A DNA stretch of 57,230 bases, taken from assembly GCA_035574275.1 (NCBI GenBank), contig DATLYY010000060.1:1-57230 (forward strand). The letters are read 5' to 3'. The number at the start of each line of letters is the position of its first letter. Positions within the stretch are counted from its first letter, which is position 1. This document shows, in pieces, positions 1 through 7,592 of this stretch. The translations under genes were made by a program, and so were the position numbers. Under the pieces are notes generated by a model, which worked only from the letters and a program-made list of their open reading frames with translations, ran no database searches and was not told the DNA's origin. Source of the stretch: Verrucomicrobiia bacterium. Its GTDB lineage: Bacteria; Zixibacteria; MSB-5A5; DSPP01.

Positions 1-65
1 CGCCCCCGCAACCCCTCCAAAACTACTTTCGCTTTGGTCTTGCCATCAAAGACCCGCTTCCGCAT
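1..65 (-). CDS. IS3-family transposase OrfA, N-terminal fragment
   Basis: Only the first 21 codons are in the window. They start with ATG at 65 and read MRKRVFDGKTKAKVVLEGLR. This matches the usual opening of the helix-turn-helix OrfA of IS3-family elements (MRKRR.FSAEFKAKVALEALRG type), which binds the element ends. A strong ribosome-binding site (AAGGAGG) lies 8 nt before the start. The gene runs off the left edge, so intactness and the downstream orfB cannot be judged. Confidence 0.65.
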   Translation of the reverse strand, partial: MRKRVFDGKTKAKVVLEGLRG

Positions 66-122
66 CGCTGAATCCTCCTTGTGAATTCAGCCACAATCTA
101 CTCCATTCATCCTACCCTGTCA
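1..122 (-). mobile_element. End of an IS3-family insertion sequence (partial)
   Basis: The left edge carries one end of an insertion sequence that continues outside the window. It is recognised by the start of an IS3-type OrfA on the minus strand (1-65) behind an AAGGAGG ribosome-binding site (74-80). Read leftwards from 122 the element would begin TGACAGGGTAGG, and the TG/CA terminus fits IS3 termini. To the right of 122 the sequence changes to the coding sequence of a secreted protein, which appears to have been interrupted. The exact terminus and any target duplication cannot be proven because the other end is not visible. Confidence 0.6.
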
Positions 123-178
123 CTAATGGGGAGCAGTATAATAGCCTGCTTTGTCCAGTTTGTGAAGAGCATAAAAAC

Positions 179-1528
179 GTGGATATCGAGTCACCCCGGG
201 GTCTTTACAATGTGACTAATCCGTCAACCAATTGTGTATCAGGCAATAATCAATTGGACCTCAATAATCCGAACGATTCTTTGGGAAGCGACAGCTTGGA
301 TCAGCAATGTTTCTTTGTGGGAACAGGAGATCGAAGTGGCGTTGGTTCCGGCGGTTTTTTCTGGAATGATTTGACCAAACAGAAATTTAACAAAAGCACC
401 AATCCTTCCACGCGAGCTTATCAGTTTGTGGGCGGGTTGGGGTGGGTGCAAAATCGAGCCACGCAAGTGGCGGTTGAAGGGATAAAAGGTACTGGCGGAA
501 ATATGAGTGTTGAGTGGCTGCAGGGCTCCAGCGCTAATCGGGTTTCTACAAATACTACATGGGGCCCAGGGATTGTGCAGATTACCGGCGATTTGCTCGT
601 GGACTCCGCCGTAACCTTGACCCTGCAGCCCGGCACCACCGTCAAGTTTACAAGCGACGGCGGTAATAAGAGCGAGTTAGTTATCAAAGGAACCTTGAGC
701 TGTGTGGGGACAGTGGGAGACTCCATCATTTTTACTTCATCTTCGGCAACACCTGCAAATGGCGACTGGGGTGGTATGATAGTTCCTTTTCCGGGGCGCG
801 CAAACATTGAATTTGCCCGTTTTAGTTATGCAGATACTGCCCTTGCCGTCCGGGGGGACACGGCCACGGTGGTGGTGTACAATTCCACTTTTACGCATTT
901 CAGCAAGGCCGCGGTTTCCAGCCGAAGCGCCAAAACCCGGCTGGGCGGGATTGTGCCGGTTCCCAATCCGCCGGATTGCGGGAGAAACAACTTTTTGATG
1001 ACCACGGCCACTTCCGGGGCCAAAGCAGTGATAAAGTCATCCTCCCCTACAGGCACTATAAAGGCAGAAGGGAACTGGTGGACACAGGACCCGCCGTCAA
1101 GCCCGCCGCCAAGCAGTTGGTTTTCGGGCAGTGTGGACCGCACGCCTTATCTGACGGGTTATGCCACACCCGATTCCTGCAATGCGGGCGGCCAGCAATT
1201 TTCCGGGCCGCCGCCCGAGGGACGGGTGGTTGCCATTTCCAGTTTGCCTGTCAGCTTTGAATTGGGACAGAATTATCCCAACCCGTTCAACCCGACAACC
1301 ACCATTCAGTATGCCCTTCCGGAACCGGCCCAAGTGGAGTTGAAAATCTTCAATATGCTCGGACAGGCGGTTCGGACGCTGGTGAATGAGGAAAAAGGAG
1401 CCGGATATTACCAAGTGGTTTGGGATGGAAAAGACCAGACGGGACAGGCCGTTTCATCCGGCATTTACTTATACCAAATCAAGGCCGCGGATTTTGTGGA
1501 AACTAAGAAGATGCAACTGGTCAAATAG
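179..1528 (+). CDS. Secreted beta-helix protein with T9SS-type sorting domain, 5' end cut by an IS
   Basis: The first possible start shown is a GTG at 179, but the frame is open to the window edge and reads as plausible protein from about 123 (..NGEQYNSLLCPVCEEHKNV), with no signal peptide. The gene therefore seems to have lost its true 5' part to the adjacent insertion sequence. Residues about 125-260 have the short repetitive beta-strand pattern of right-handed beta-helix proteins. Residues about 360-449 form a C-terminal sorting module with the NYPNPFNP motif and a GIYLY strand, the family signal for type IX secretion and surface attachment. The N-terminal part weakly resembles the tail of M6-type metalloproteases, but that is only a guess. 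The remnant is probably not expressed normally. Confidence 0.7.
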   Translation: MDIESPRGLYNVTNPSTNCVSGNNQLDLNNPNDSLGSDSLDQQCFFVGTGDRSGVGSGGFFWNDLTKQKFNKSTNPSTRAYQFVGGLGWVQNRATQVAVEGIKGTGGNMSVEWLQGSSANRVSTNTTWGPGIVQITGDLLVDSAVTLTLQPGTTVKFTSDGGNKSELVIKGTLSCVGTVGDSIIFTSSSATPANGDWGGMIVPFPGRANIEFARFSYADTALAVRGDTATVVVYNSTFTHFSKAAVSSRSAKTRLGGIVPVPNPPDCGRNNFLMTTATSGAKAVIKSSSPTGTIKAEGNWWTQDPPSSPPPSSWFSGSVDRTPYLTGYATPDSCNAGGQQFSGPPPEGRVVAISSLPVSFELGQNYPNPFNPTTTIQYALPEPAQVELKIFNMLGQAVRTLVNEEKGAGYYQVVWDGKDQTGQAVSSGIYLYQIKAADFVETKKMQLVK

Positions 1529-1544
1529 CCGTTCGCGCGCAAAC

Positions 1545-1576
1545 AAAAAAGCCGCCCACCCTCGAGCGGCTTTTTT
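1545..1576. terminator. Bidirectional intrinsic terminator
   Basis: AAAAAAGCCGC and GCGGCTTTTTT pair around a 10-nt loop between two convergent genes. The A-run on one side and T-run on the other let it end transcription from both directions. Confidence 0.85.
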
Positions 1577-1591
1577 GTTGAAGCGACGTTT

Positions 1592-2482
1592 TTAATCCGG
1601 AATCCCAACCCGGTACAAAAGCCCCCACTGGCGGGAGTCGTAGTCGTTCAAGTCGTTACTGGAAAGGACGTGCCCCTTCAAAACATCCACCACCAAGTGC
1701 CAGCGGCCGTAAAAGCCGGCGTGGGAAGGGATTTTTATCCAGCCGGAAAAGGAGCCGTCGCCGTTGTTCGTAAACCGTTTGCGGCGGTGACTGGGGAGTG
1801 TTCCCATCTGCACGTGGGCGTGCAGGAAGACGGAATCGGTGGGGTCGCCGGTGAAGACCGTCAGGTTGACGGAATCCCCCTTGGCCAATTCGATGATGTC
1901 GTGCCGCAAGACGATGGCCAAAATGCTGTCGGCCGTGACCGTTTGGGCAACCGAGGCGGTCTGGATTTTAACCGAATCGATTTTGGCCGTGTTGGGAACA
2001 GAGACCAGCTCGACGGCGGAAACGCCGGCCAGAACCCAGCCCCGGTGACGGAAGCGGTCGGGATTGCGCTTTTCAAAATAAAGCTTGCGGGTGGCCACTT
2101 CGGTGAAGGGTTTCTGCAGATGGGTGGTGTCGGTCGAGTCGGTCCCCACGATGTGCAGAATTCCCCGGAGGGTGTCGGTCAACGTCACAGTAATGGAAGG
2201 AAAGGGATGGGTCGAGTCGGCCGGTTGGCGGACGCCCCAGCCGATAATCCGCCCGCGGCTTACGAGCTGCCGCCACCAAAGCTTGACCGTGTCAACGGCA
2301 ACCTTGGAAAGGGTCTGGTCTGTGGGAGAGAGAACTTCCGGGCTGGAGTATTCAGGGGTTTCGCCGATTATGCGCAGAATGGCCGACTGGTCGGTGTCGG
2401 AACTGACGCTGTTTTCGGAGCAGCCGAAGGCCCCGACCATCAAGAGAAGACCGAGCGCCGCATACCAAAGAGTTCTGTTCAT
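1592..2482 (-). CDS. Putative lipoprotein of unknown function
   Basis: The start chosen is ATG at 2482, preceded by AAAGGAGGAACG; a longer in-frame version from 2527 would add 15 residues before the signal peptide and is unlikely. The protein begins MNRTLWYAALGLLLMVGAFGC, a lipoprotein signal peptide with the acceptor Cys at about residue 21. The rest (about 296 residues) is beta-rich, polar and Ser/Thr/Asp-rich, with no motif that I recognise. It is transcribed divergently from the TPR gene at 2598 and shares a bidirectional terminator with the gene to its left. Function is unknown; an envelope location is inferred from the lipobox. Confidence 0.75.
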   Translation of the reverse strand: MNRTLWYAALGLLLMVGAFGCSENSVSSDTDQSAILRIIGETPEYSSPEVLSPTDQTLSKVAVDTVKLWWRQLVSRGRIIGWGVRQPADSTHPFPSITVTLTDTLRGILHIVGTDSTDTTHLQKPFTEVATRKLYFEKRNPDRFRHRGWVLAGVSAVELVSVPNTAKIDSVKIQTASVAQTVTADSILAIVLRHDIIELAKGDSVNLTVFTGDPTDSVFLHAHVQMGTLPSHRRKRFTNNGDGSFSGWIKIPSHAGFYGRWHLVVDVLKGHVLSSNDLNDYDSRQWGLLYRVGIPD

Positions 2483-2560
2483 CGTTCCTCCTTTGCTTTC
2501 AAGCGTTGGACAAGCCGTCCGGGCCAAGAGTTTAATCTTTTCTCTTTATACAGAAAAAAC

Positions 2561-2589
2561 TTGGGCGGGGTTCGAGCCGGTTGTATATT
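2561..2589 (+). promoter_or_regulatory. Sigma70-like promoter, leaderless type
   Basis: TTGGGC (2561-2566), a 17-nt spacer and TATATT (2584-2589). The GTG start of the next gene lies 8 nt after the -10 box, so transcription would begin at or within a base or two of the start codon. Confidence 0.55.
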
Positions 2590-2597
2590 CCCGGGGC

Positions 2598-3671
2598 GTG
2601 AGAAGAATTTCGCTTTGGTTTTCCGGCCTTCTCCTTGTCGGCGCTATATGGATTTCCCCGGATGCCGCTTTCGCCAAAGTCATTCCGGATACCGTGCGGG
2701 AGGGGCAGTTTCTGGCCGGTTTGGAACTGGTGGCCGCGGAACGCTTCACCGAAGCGGACAGCCTGTTCCGCGCCCTCGTCAAGTCCGATCCGGGGGACCC
2801 TTGGGGGCATTTTTTCTGGGCGGTGGAAAAGGCCGCCCAAATGATGGATGCCGAGCAGGACAGCTTTTCCCCCGCTTTTTCCATTCAACTTTCAATCGCC
2901 CAACAGCTGGCGGAAAAGGAATTGAAGAAGCTGAAGAAGGCAAAACAGCCGGGGGCGCGGCCGGATTTGTTTTTATTGATGGGAAATATCTGGGGGTACC
3001 GGGCGATTTACGAACATCGAAGAGGATACTGGGGATCCGGGCTTACGGCCGGGCTGAAGGCCAAAAAGAACTTTGACCGGGCCTTGGAACTGGATTCGAG
3101 TTTGTACGACGCCTACAGCGGGCTGGGGAATTACAATTTCTGGAAATCGGCGCGGACGCGGAAGTTTCTAATCTCCGCGTTTTTTCCGGATGAGCGGAAA
3201 AAAGGGATCGAACAGCTGATATGGGCCAAGGAAAGGGGATACTTTTCCCGCCCGGCGGCGGCGGCCTCGCTTATGTGGGCTTTGATCAATCAAAAGGATT
3301 ATGAATGGGCGCAAAAGCTGGCAGATTCCCTGACCGCCGCCTATCCGGAGGCCAAAAGCCCCCTATGGGCCAAGGGGACCATCTATCAGGAAAGACAACT
3401 GTGGGACAGCGCCGCGGCGGTATTTTCCGAACTGCTCCGCCGGCTAGAGTCCGACCCGGCGCAGAGCGGCTACAATTTTGTGGACTGCCGCGCCCGGCTG
3501 GCGAAGGCCTATTACCAGTCCGGCCGGTACCAGGATGCGCTTTTGGAATGCGAGGCGGCAAAAAAGAATCGTCTTTCTTCAAAGAGCAGAAAAAAACTTA
3601 AATCCCGGCTGGACGAACTGGCGGAGATTTCCAAAAAATCGAGACGGGCCCTGGCCCAAAAAGATTCTTGA
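2598..3671 (+). CDS. Secreted TPR-repeat protein
   Basis: The protein has 357 residues. I place the start at GTG 2598 because it opens a clear signal peptide (VRRISLWFSGLLLVGAIWIS, cleavage probably after AFA) and lies just after a TATATT box; upstream in-frame sequence is only the reverse of the divergent lipoprotein gene. Residues about 35-90 (GQFLAGLELVAAERFTEADS) and 255-340 (WAKGTIYQERQLWDSAAAVF, LAKAYYQSGRYQDALLECEA) have the helical A/G spacing of tetratricopeptide repeats, which usually serve as protein-binding scaffolds. The C-terminus is Lys/Ser-rich and basic. A periplasmic location is inferred. The partner is not identifiable from context. Confidence 0.78.
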   Translation: MRRISLWFSGLLLVGAIWISPDAAFAKVIPDTVREGQFLAGLELVAAERFTEADSLFRALVKSDPGDPWGHFFWAVEKAAQMMDAEQDSFSPAFSIQLSIAQQLAEKELKKLKKAKQPGARPDLFLLMGNIWGYRAIYEHRRGYWGSGLTAGLKAKKNFDRALELDSSLYDAYSGLGNYNFWKSARTRKFLISAFFPDERKKGIEQLIWAKERGYFSRPAAAASLMWALINQKDYEWAQKLADSLTAAYPEAKSPLWAKGTIYQERQLWDSAAAVFSELLRRLESDPAQSGYNFVDCRARLAKAYYQSGRYQDALLECEAAKKNRLSSKSRKKLKSRLDELAEISKKSRRALAQKDS

Positions 3672-3739
3672 CCGGCGTTTTTCCACTTCAGCACCAAAGC
3701 CTTACGAGAACGATTCCTGATCCCGAGAATGAGAACGAC

Positions 3740-3768
3740 TTTTGGTTTCTTTTTCAAATCTCTATATT
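3740..3768 (+). promoter_or_regulatory. Sigma70-like promoter of hutI, leaderless type
   Basis: TATATT at 3763-3768 with a weak TTTTGG (3740-3745) 17 nt upstream. The ATG of hutI is 7 nt after the -10 box and has no Shine-Dalgarno, which suggests leaderless mRNA. Confidence 0.5.
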
Positions 3769-3775
3769 GACTTGA

Positions 3776-5038
3776 ATGGCTGACAGAAAAATTTTGATCG
3801 ATAATATCGGACAGCTGGCTACCTGCGCAGGTGGAAAAGTGGGGCCGGTTGTAGGGGCCTTCGAAAAGGCGTTGGGATTGAAAAAGGGGGTTGCGATAGC
3901 CGTTCAAAACGGGAAAATCCTGGACATTGGCGACAAAGACGAACTGGCGGGGCGCCTTAACTTGAACGATTACGAGCATTTGGACGCAAACAGGGGGCTG
4001 GTCACCCCGGGCTTGGTCGATTGCCACACCCATCCGGTTTTCGCTGGGGACCGCAAAGAGGAATTCGAACTGCGCAATCAAGGGGTTTCCTACGAAACGA
4101 TTGCCAAAAAAGGGGGGGGGATTTTTTCCACCGTCCGGGAGACGCGGGCGGCTACGGAGGCGGAGTTGGAGAGATTGCTACTACTGCGTTTGTCCCGGTT
4201 CTTGGCCGAAGGGACCACCACGCTGGAGGCAAAATCGGGATACGGGCTTTCCTTTGAAGATGAATTGAAACAGCTGGAAGTCATCCGCCGCGTCCGGGAA
4301 AGACAGCCCATTGAGGTAGTGGCCACTTTTTTGGGGGCGCATACCATTCCGCCGGAATTCAAGAGCAGGAGAAAGGGATATGTCCGGCTCCTGATTGAAC
4401 GGCTCTTGCCGGAAGTGGCGAAGCGGAAGCTGGCGGATTTCTGCGATGTTTTTGTGGAGAAAATAGCCTTCAACTATGGGGAGGGGAAGGAAATTCTTTT
4501 GGCCGGAAGGAAACTGGGGCTTCGGCCCAAGCTGCATGCCGACCAGCTCTCCAATTCCAACGGGGCAAAACTGGCCGCCGAGGTGGGGGCGGTCTCCGCC
4601 GACCATCTGGAATTCATCTCGTATTCAGGGATAGCGGCCTTGAAAAAGTCGGGCACGATTGCCGTCTTGCTTCCATCGGCTTCTTTTTATTTACGTGCCC
4701 GTAAAGCGCCGCCGGTGAAAAAACTTTTAGCGACCAAAGTCCCGCTGGCCCTGGCCACCGATTTCAACCCCGGCACCTCCCCCAATTACTCCTTGACCTT
4801 CACAATGATGCTGGCCTGTGTGGAATGGGGTTTTTCGGCCGCGCAGGCGCTTTTGGCCGTCACCCGTAACGCGGCATACGCGCTCGGAAAAGGAGACGGG
4901 GCGGGACTTTTGGCTCCCGGAAAGCCGGCCGATTTGGTTCTCTGGGAGGCCGAGGATTACCGGGAACTTTCCTACTACTCGGGCGTCCGTTTGACCCGCT
5001 CGGTGGTAAAAGGAGGAAAGGTGGTATGGCAAGGATAG
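3776..5038 (+). CDS. hutI: Imidazolonepropionase (HutI)
   Basis: Cytoplasmic amidohydrolase that hydrolyses 4-imidazolone-5-propanoate to N-formimino-L-glutamate, the third step of histidine degradation. At 420 residues it has the usual family length. Visible hallmarks are the metal-binding DCHTHPVF (D82-H86), the loop AKSGYGL, LHADQ around residue 255 and ATDFNPGTSP near residue 322, in the order expected for HutI. The ATG follows a TATATT box by 7 nt with no ribosome-binding site. The 3' end overlaps lptE by 13 bp, so the two are probably co-transcribed although functionally unrelated. The next enzyme of the route, HutU, is encoded about 14 kb away on the other strand; hutH is not in the window. 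Confidence 0.95.
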   Translation: MADRKILIDNIGQLATCAGGKVGPVVGAFEKALGLKKGVAIAVQNGKILDIGDKDELAGRLNLNDYEHLDANRGLVTPGLVDCHTHPVFAGDRKEEFELRNQGVSYETIAKKGGGIFSTVRETRAATEAELERLLLLRLSRFLAEGTTTLEAKSGYGLSFEDELKQLEVIRRVRERQPIEVVATFLGAHTIPPEFKSRRKGYVRLLIERLLPEVAKRKLADFCDVFVEKIAFNYGEGKEILLAGRKLGLRPKLHADQLSNSNGAKLAAEVGAVSADHLEFISYSGIAALKKSGTIAVLLPSASFYLRARKAPPVKKLLATKVPLALATDFNPGTSPNYSLTFTMMLACVEWGFSAAQALLAVTRNAAYALGKGDGAGLLAPGKPADLVLWEAEDYRELSYYSGVRLTRSVVKGGKVVWQG

Positions 5039-5526
5039 CCCGCAGATTTTCCGTTTTTTCCGCCGCCGTTGGTTTGGCGCTTGCTTTTTCCTGCGGGCCG
5101 TACTCCTTCAATCCGGGCGGAACGGGGGCCAAAACCGTTGCCGTGCCGCTTTTTGAAAACCAGACCACGCAATTCGGGGTGCGGGAAGCGCTCACCGATT
5201 CGGTCTCTTCCCGCTTTCTGCGTGACAACATCCTGAAGGTTACGCCGATGGCATCGGCCGAGCTTGTTTTGGCCGGCACCATCATCCGCTACGAACGGAC
5301 GGCCCACACTTTTGACGCGAACCAGCAGGTGAAGCAGTACGTGGTGAACATCTGGGCGGACGTTTCGGTGACCAACCAGAAGGACAAAAAAATAGTCTGG
5401 GAGGAAAAAGAACTTCTGGGGTTCGGCATCTACGACGCGGGCCTGGAAACGGAGGAGGACGGCAAGGCCCGGGCGGTCTCCAAGCTGGCGGAGGATATCG
5501 TCAACCGGACCGTGCGGGGGTGGTAG
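5026..5526 (+). CDS. lptE: LptE-like LPS-assembly lipoprotein
   Basis: A 166-residue lipoprotein with signal peptide MARIARRFSVFSAAVGLALA and lipobox FSC (Cys at about 23). The YSFNPGG start, the VAVPLFENQTTQFGVREALT block and the VLAGTIIRYERTAHTFD strand match the LptE family of FCB-type bacteria. LptE forms the plug of the LptD barrel that inserts lipopolysaccharide in the outer membrane. The gene overlaps the end of hutI by 13 bp. The family is divergent, so the symbol rests on overall pattern rather than a catalytic motif. Confidence 0.75.
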   Translation: MARIARRFSVFSAAVGLALAFSCGPYSFNPGGTGAKTVAVPLFENQTTQFGVREALTDSVSSRFLRDNILKVTPMASAELVLAGTIIRYERTAHTFDANQQVKQYVVNIWADVSVTNQKDKKIVWEEKELLGFGIYDAGLETEEDGKARAVSKLAEDIVNRTVRGW

Positions 5527-5535
5527 GAATTTGAG

Positions 5536-5563
5536 TTGTCAGGGGGATTTTCGGGGTTATATT
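5536..5563 (+). promoter_or_regulatory. Sigma70-like promoter
   Basis: TTGTCA (5536-5541), a 16-nt spacer and TATATT (5558-5563), giving a short leader of about 20 nt before the ATG at 5591 with a GGAG ribosome-binding site. Confidence 0.6.
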
Positions 5564-5590
5564 GTAGGGGTAAAAAAACGGAGCGATAAA

Positions 5591-6535
5591 ATGAAAAAAC
5601 TTCTGGTCAGCATCCTTCTCCCCCTGTTTCTGTCCGGTTCGGCGCGCGGCGCCTCCAACAACGAAAACGTAGGCACCAAGGTTTACCCGTTTCTTAAAAA
5701 CGGCATCGGCGCGCGGCCGTTGGCGATGGGAGGGGCCTTCACCGGGCTGGCCGACGACGAGTCGGCCCTGTACTACAACCCGGCCGGAGTCGCCAGCATC
5801 CGCACCAAGGCGTTCGCCGCCAGCTACGTGAACTATTTTGGCGACGTCAATTCCGGCTATCTGGGTTTTCTGCACCCCTTGGGGGAAAACCAGACGGCCG
5901 GCGCGGCCCTGAACTACTTCAACTACGGCGAGTTTGTGGGGCTGGATTCCGCCGGCAACTTCATCGGCAATTTCACCCCCGGCGATTTGGCTTTTCAGCT
6001 TTCCTATGCCCGTCGGCTTCCAAAAGGGTTTTCGCTCGGGGTCACGGGCAAAATCATTTACGAAAAGCTGCAGGACTATTCCTCAAGCGCCCTGGCCTTC
6101 GATTTGGGGGTTTTGTACCATTTTCCCAGCGAACGGGGACGAGTCGGGCTCGTGGTGCAGCATCTCGGTTTTCAGATTTCCAGTTTCTGGGAAGCCCCCC
6201 GGGAGAATTTGCCCACCGTGGTGAAACTGGGCGGCTCGATCCATCCGGTGGGGCTGCCGATGAATGTCAGTTTGGACGTCGGCTTTCCCACGGACAACGA
6301 TCTTTTCATCTCCGGCGGTCTTGAATATCTGAATTTAAACCCCGTGTTTGTGCGGGCCGGTTATTCCAGTTTCGGCAGGAACTACAAAGCCGGGCTGGAG
6401 TCCGGCAAGGATAATCTGGCCGGATTTTCCGGCGGAGTGGGGGTCGTCGTGCAGAAATTTCAGGTGGACTATGCGTTTTTACCTTATTCAACCTTGGGTT
6501 CGGCTCACCGATTTTCGGGCGCCTATCGGTTTTGA
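5591..6535 (+). CDS. PorV/PorQ-family outer-membrane protein
   Basis: I start the protein at ATG 5591 (MKKLLVSILLPLFLSGSARG, a signal peptide ending near residue 20) rather than further upstream, where the sequence is promoter. The mature N-terminus carries GARPLAMGGAFTGLADDESA followed by LYYNPAG, the signature of the PorV/PorQ (UPF0164) branch of the FadL-like beta-barrel superfamily. The remainder alternates in barrel-strand fashion and ends in an aromatic residue (GAYRF). PorV shuttles cargo of the type IX secretion system, which fits the four proteins in this window with T9SS-like sorting modules or related architecture. The protein is 314 residues long. Which Por subfamily it belongs to cannot be decided by eye. 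Confidence 0.85.
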   Translation: MKKLLVSILLPLFLSGSARGASNNENVGTKVYPFLKNGIGARPLAMGGAFTGLADDESALYYNPAGVASIRTKAFAASYVNYFGDVNSGYLGFLHPLGENQTAGAALNYFNYGEFVGLDSAGNFIGNFTPGDLAFQLSYARRLPKGFSLGVTGKIIYEKLQDYSSSALAFDLGVLYHFPSERGRVGLVVQHLGFQISSFWEAPRENLPTVVKLGGSIHPVGLPMNVSLDVGFPTDNDLFISGGLEYLNLNPVFVRAGYSSFGRNYKAGLESGKDNLAGFSGGVGVVVQKFQVDYAFLPYSTLGSAHRFSGAYRF

Positions 6536-6551
6536 CTTTGGAACTTTTCCC

Positions 6552-6968
6552 TTGCGCGGATTGTTCGTTTTTTTTCTTTTTGCGGCGGCCTGCACCGGGG
6601 TGGTCCCGGACCGGGCCGTTTACACGTTCTTTGACGCAATGACCCAAGGGGATGCCAACCGGATGGCGGCCGTTCTGGACTCTTCCGTTTTTCTGGGCCG
6701 CTCGGGCGCACCGGAACTGGATTCCCTTTTTCCGGGACAGCCGTTTGAGGCCCGGCGCAACCGGGTTCTTTTGGAGCTGACGGGGGGGAATCTGAAGGGG
6801 TTGTGGCTGTCCAAGAAAATCATCGTGGGACGGACAGAACGGCGGGGAGACACGGCTGGCGTGGAGGTCTCCTTTATCGACCAGGAGACGGACAAGCAGT
6901 ATTTCACCCGCTTCCGGCTGGCAAAGAAAGCCGACGGCTGGAGGATTATCAGCTTCAAGTCGGAGTAA
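6552..6968 (+). CDS. Small putative lipoprotein with a NTF2/DUF4878-like domain
   Basis: The only sensible start is TTG at 6552, which gives LRGLFVFFLFAAAC (signal peptide with acceptor Cys at about 14) 16 bp after the PorV-like gene. The mature part (VYTFFDAMTQGDANRMAAVL ... FRLAKKADGWRIISFKSE) has the helix-then-curved-sheet pattern of DUF4878/NTF2-like domains, ending in a W-R-I-I strand. About 138 residues. The start codon and family are inferences; the reading frame itself is well supported. Probably in one operon with the PorV-like gene. Confidence 0.65.
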   Translation: MRGLFVFFLFAAACTGVVPDRAVYTFFDAMTQGDANRMAAVLDSSVFLGRSGAPELDSLFPGQPFEARRNRVLLELTGGNLKGLWLSKKIIVGRTERRGDTAGVEVSFIDQETDKQYFTRFRLAKKADGWRIISFKSE

Positions 6969-7037
6969 AAATTTTTAGGGGGCAAAGCTTGTCGAGCGCA
7001 TCGATTCAACAATGAGCAAAAGCAAAAGAGGTGGAAG

Positions 7038-7553
7038 ATGAAAATTTGTAACGTATGGAAGCTGAGTGCTTTGGCCAGTCTATTCTTTTCTCACGCCGCC
7101 TATTCCCAACCGGTCGGCGAGGTTCCAAGCGGGATGAGCGCGGCCGAAGTGGAGAGCTATCAATCCTCCAAGCCCTATAACGAACTCTTGCCGGCGGAGA
7201 CTTACGGTTATCCCGATCCCCGGCGGGTTGTGGAGTGGCAGATTCAGCTGGAATTGACCGATGAGCAGTTGAAAAAGCTCCGGCCAATGGCCAACCGGAT
7301 TGGAAGAGAGACGGCCCTCTACGGCAAAAAAATCATCGCCAACGAAAGGCTTCTGGATGATTTTTTCCGCAAAGGAGAAACCGACCCGATGGCTTTGGCC
7401 AACCGGGTGGAAAACATCGGGCTTCTGCGCTGGCGGCTCCGGTTCAACCTTCTTTCCATTTGCGTCAGCGCCCGCGCGATTTTGACCGAAGCGCAATTGA
7501 AAACCTACCGGGAACTACGAAACTCATCCCCGGGCGGTGGCGCCGCGAAATGA
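7038..7553 (+). CDS. CpxP/Spy-like periplasmic protein
   Basis: A 171-residue exported protein (signal peptide to about residue 23, HAAYSQ) with a GTGGAAG ribosome-binding site. Two LTxxQ-like motifs, LTDEQLKKLRP near residue 73 and LTEAQLKTYREL near residue 153, flank an alpha-helical, charged core. This is the architecture of the Spy/CpxP/heavy-metal-resistance (LTXXQ) family, which binds unfolded proteins or senses envelope stress. No cognate Cpx-type kinase is adjacent. Function is assigned at family level only. Confidence 0.7.
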   Translation: MKICNVWKLSALASLFFSHAAYSQPVGEVPSGMSAAEVESYQSSKPYNELLPAETYGYPDPRRVVEWQIQLELTDEQLKKLRPMANRIGRETALYGKKIIANERLLDDFFRKGETDPMALANRVENIGLLRWRLRFNLLSICVSARAILTEAQLKTYRELRNSSPGGGAAK

Positions 7554-7592
7554 AATTTAGGGGCCGGTAGAATTTGGGCATGGGCCGGACCG

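Noticed and set aside
1670-3076. 468-codon plus-strand frame over the lipoprotein gene and the TPR gene
   Set aside because: It overlaps both real genes out of frame and shows no domain; the lipoprotein has a signal peptide and ribosome-binding site.
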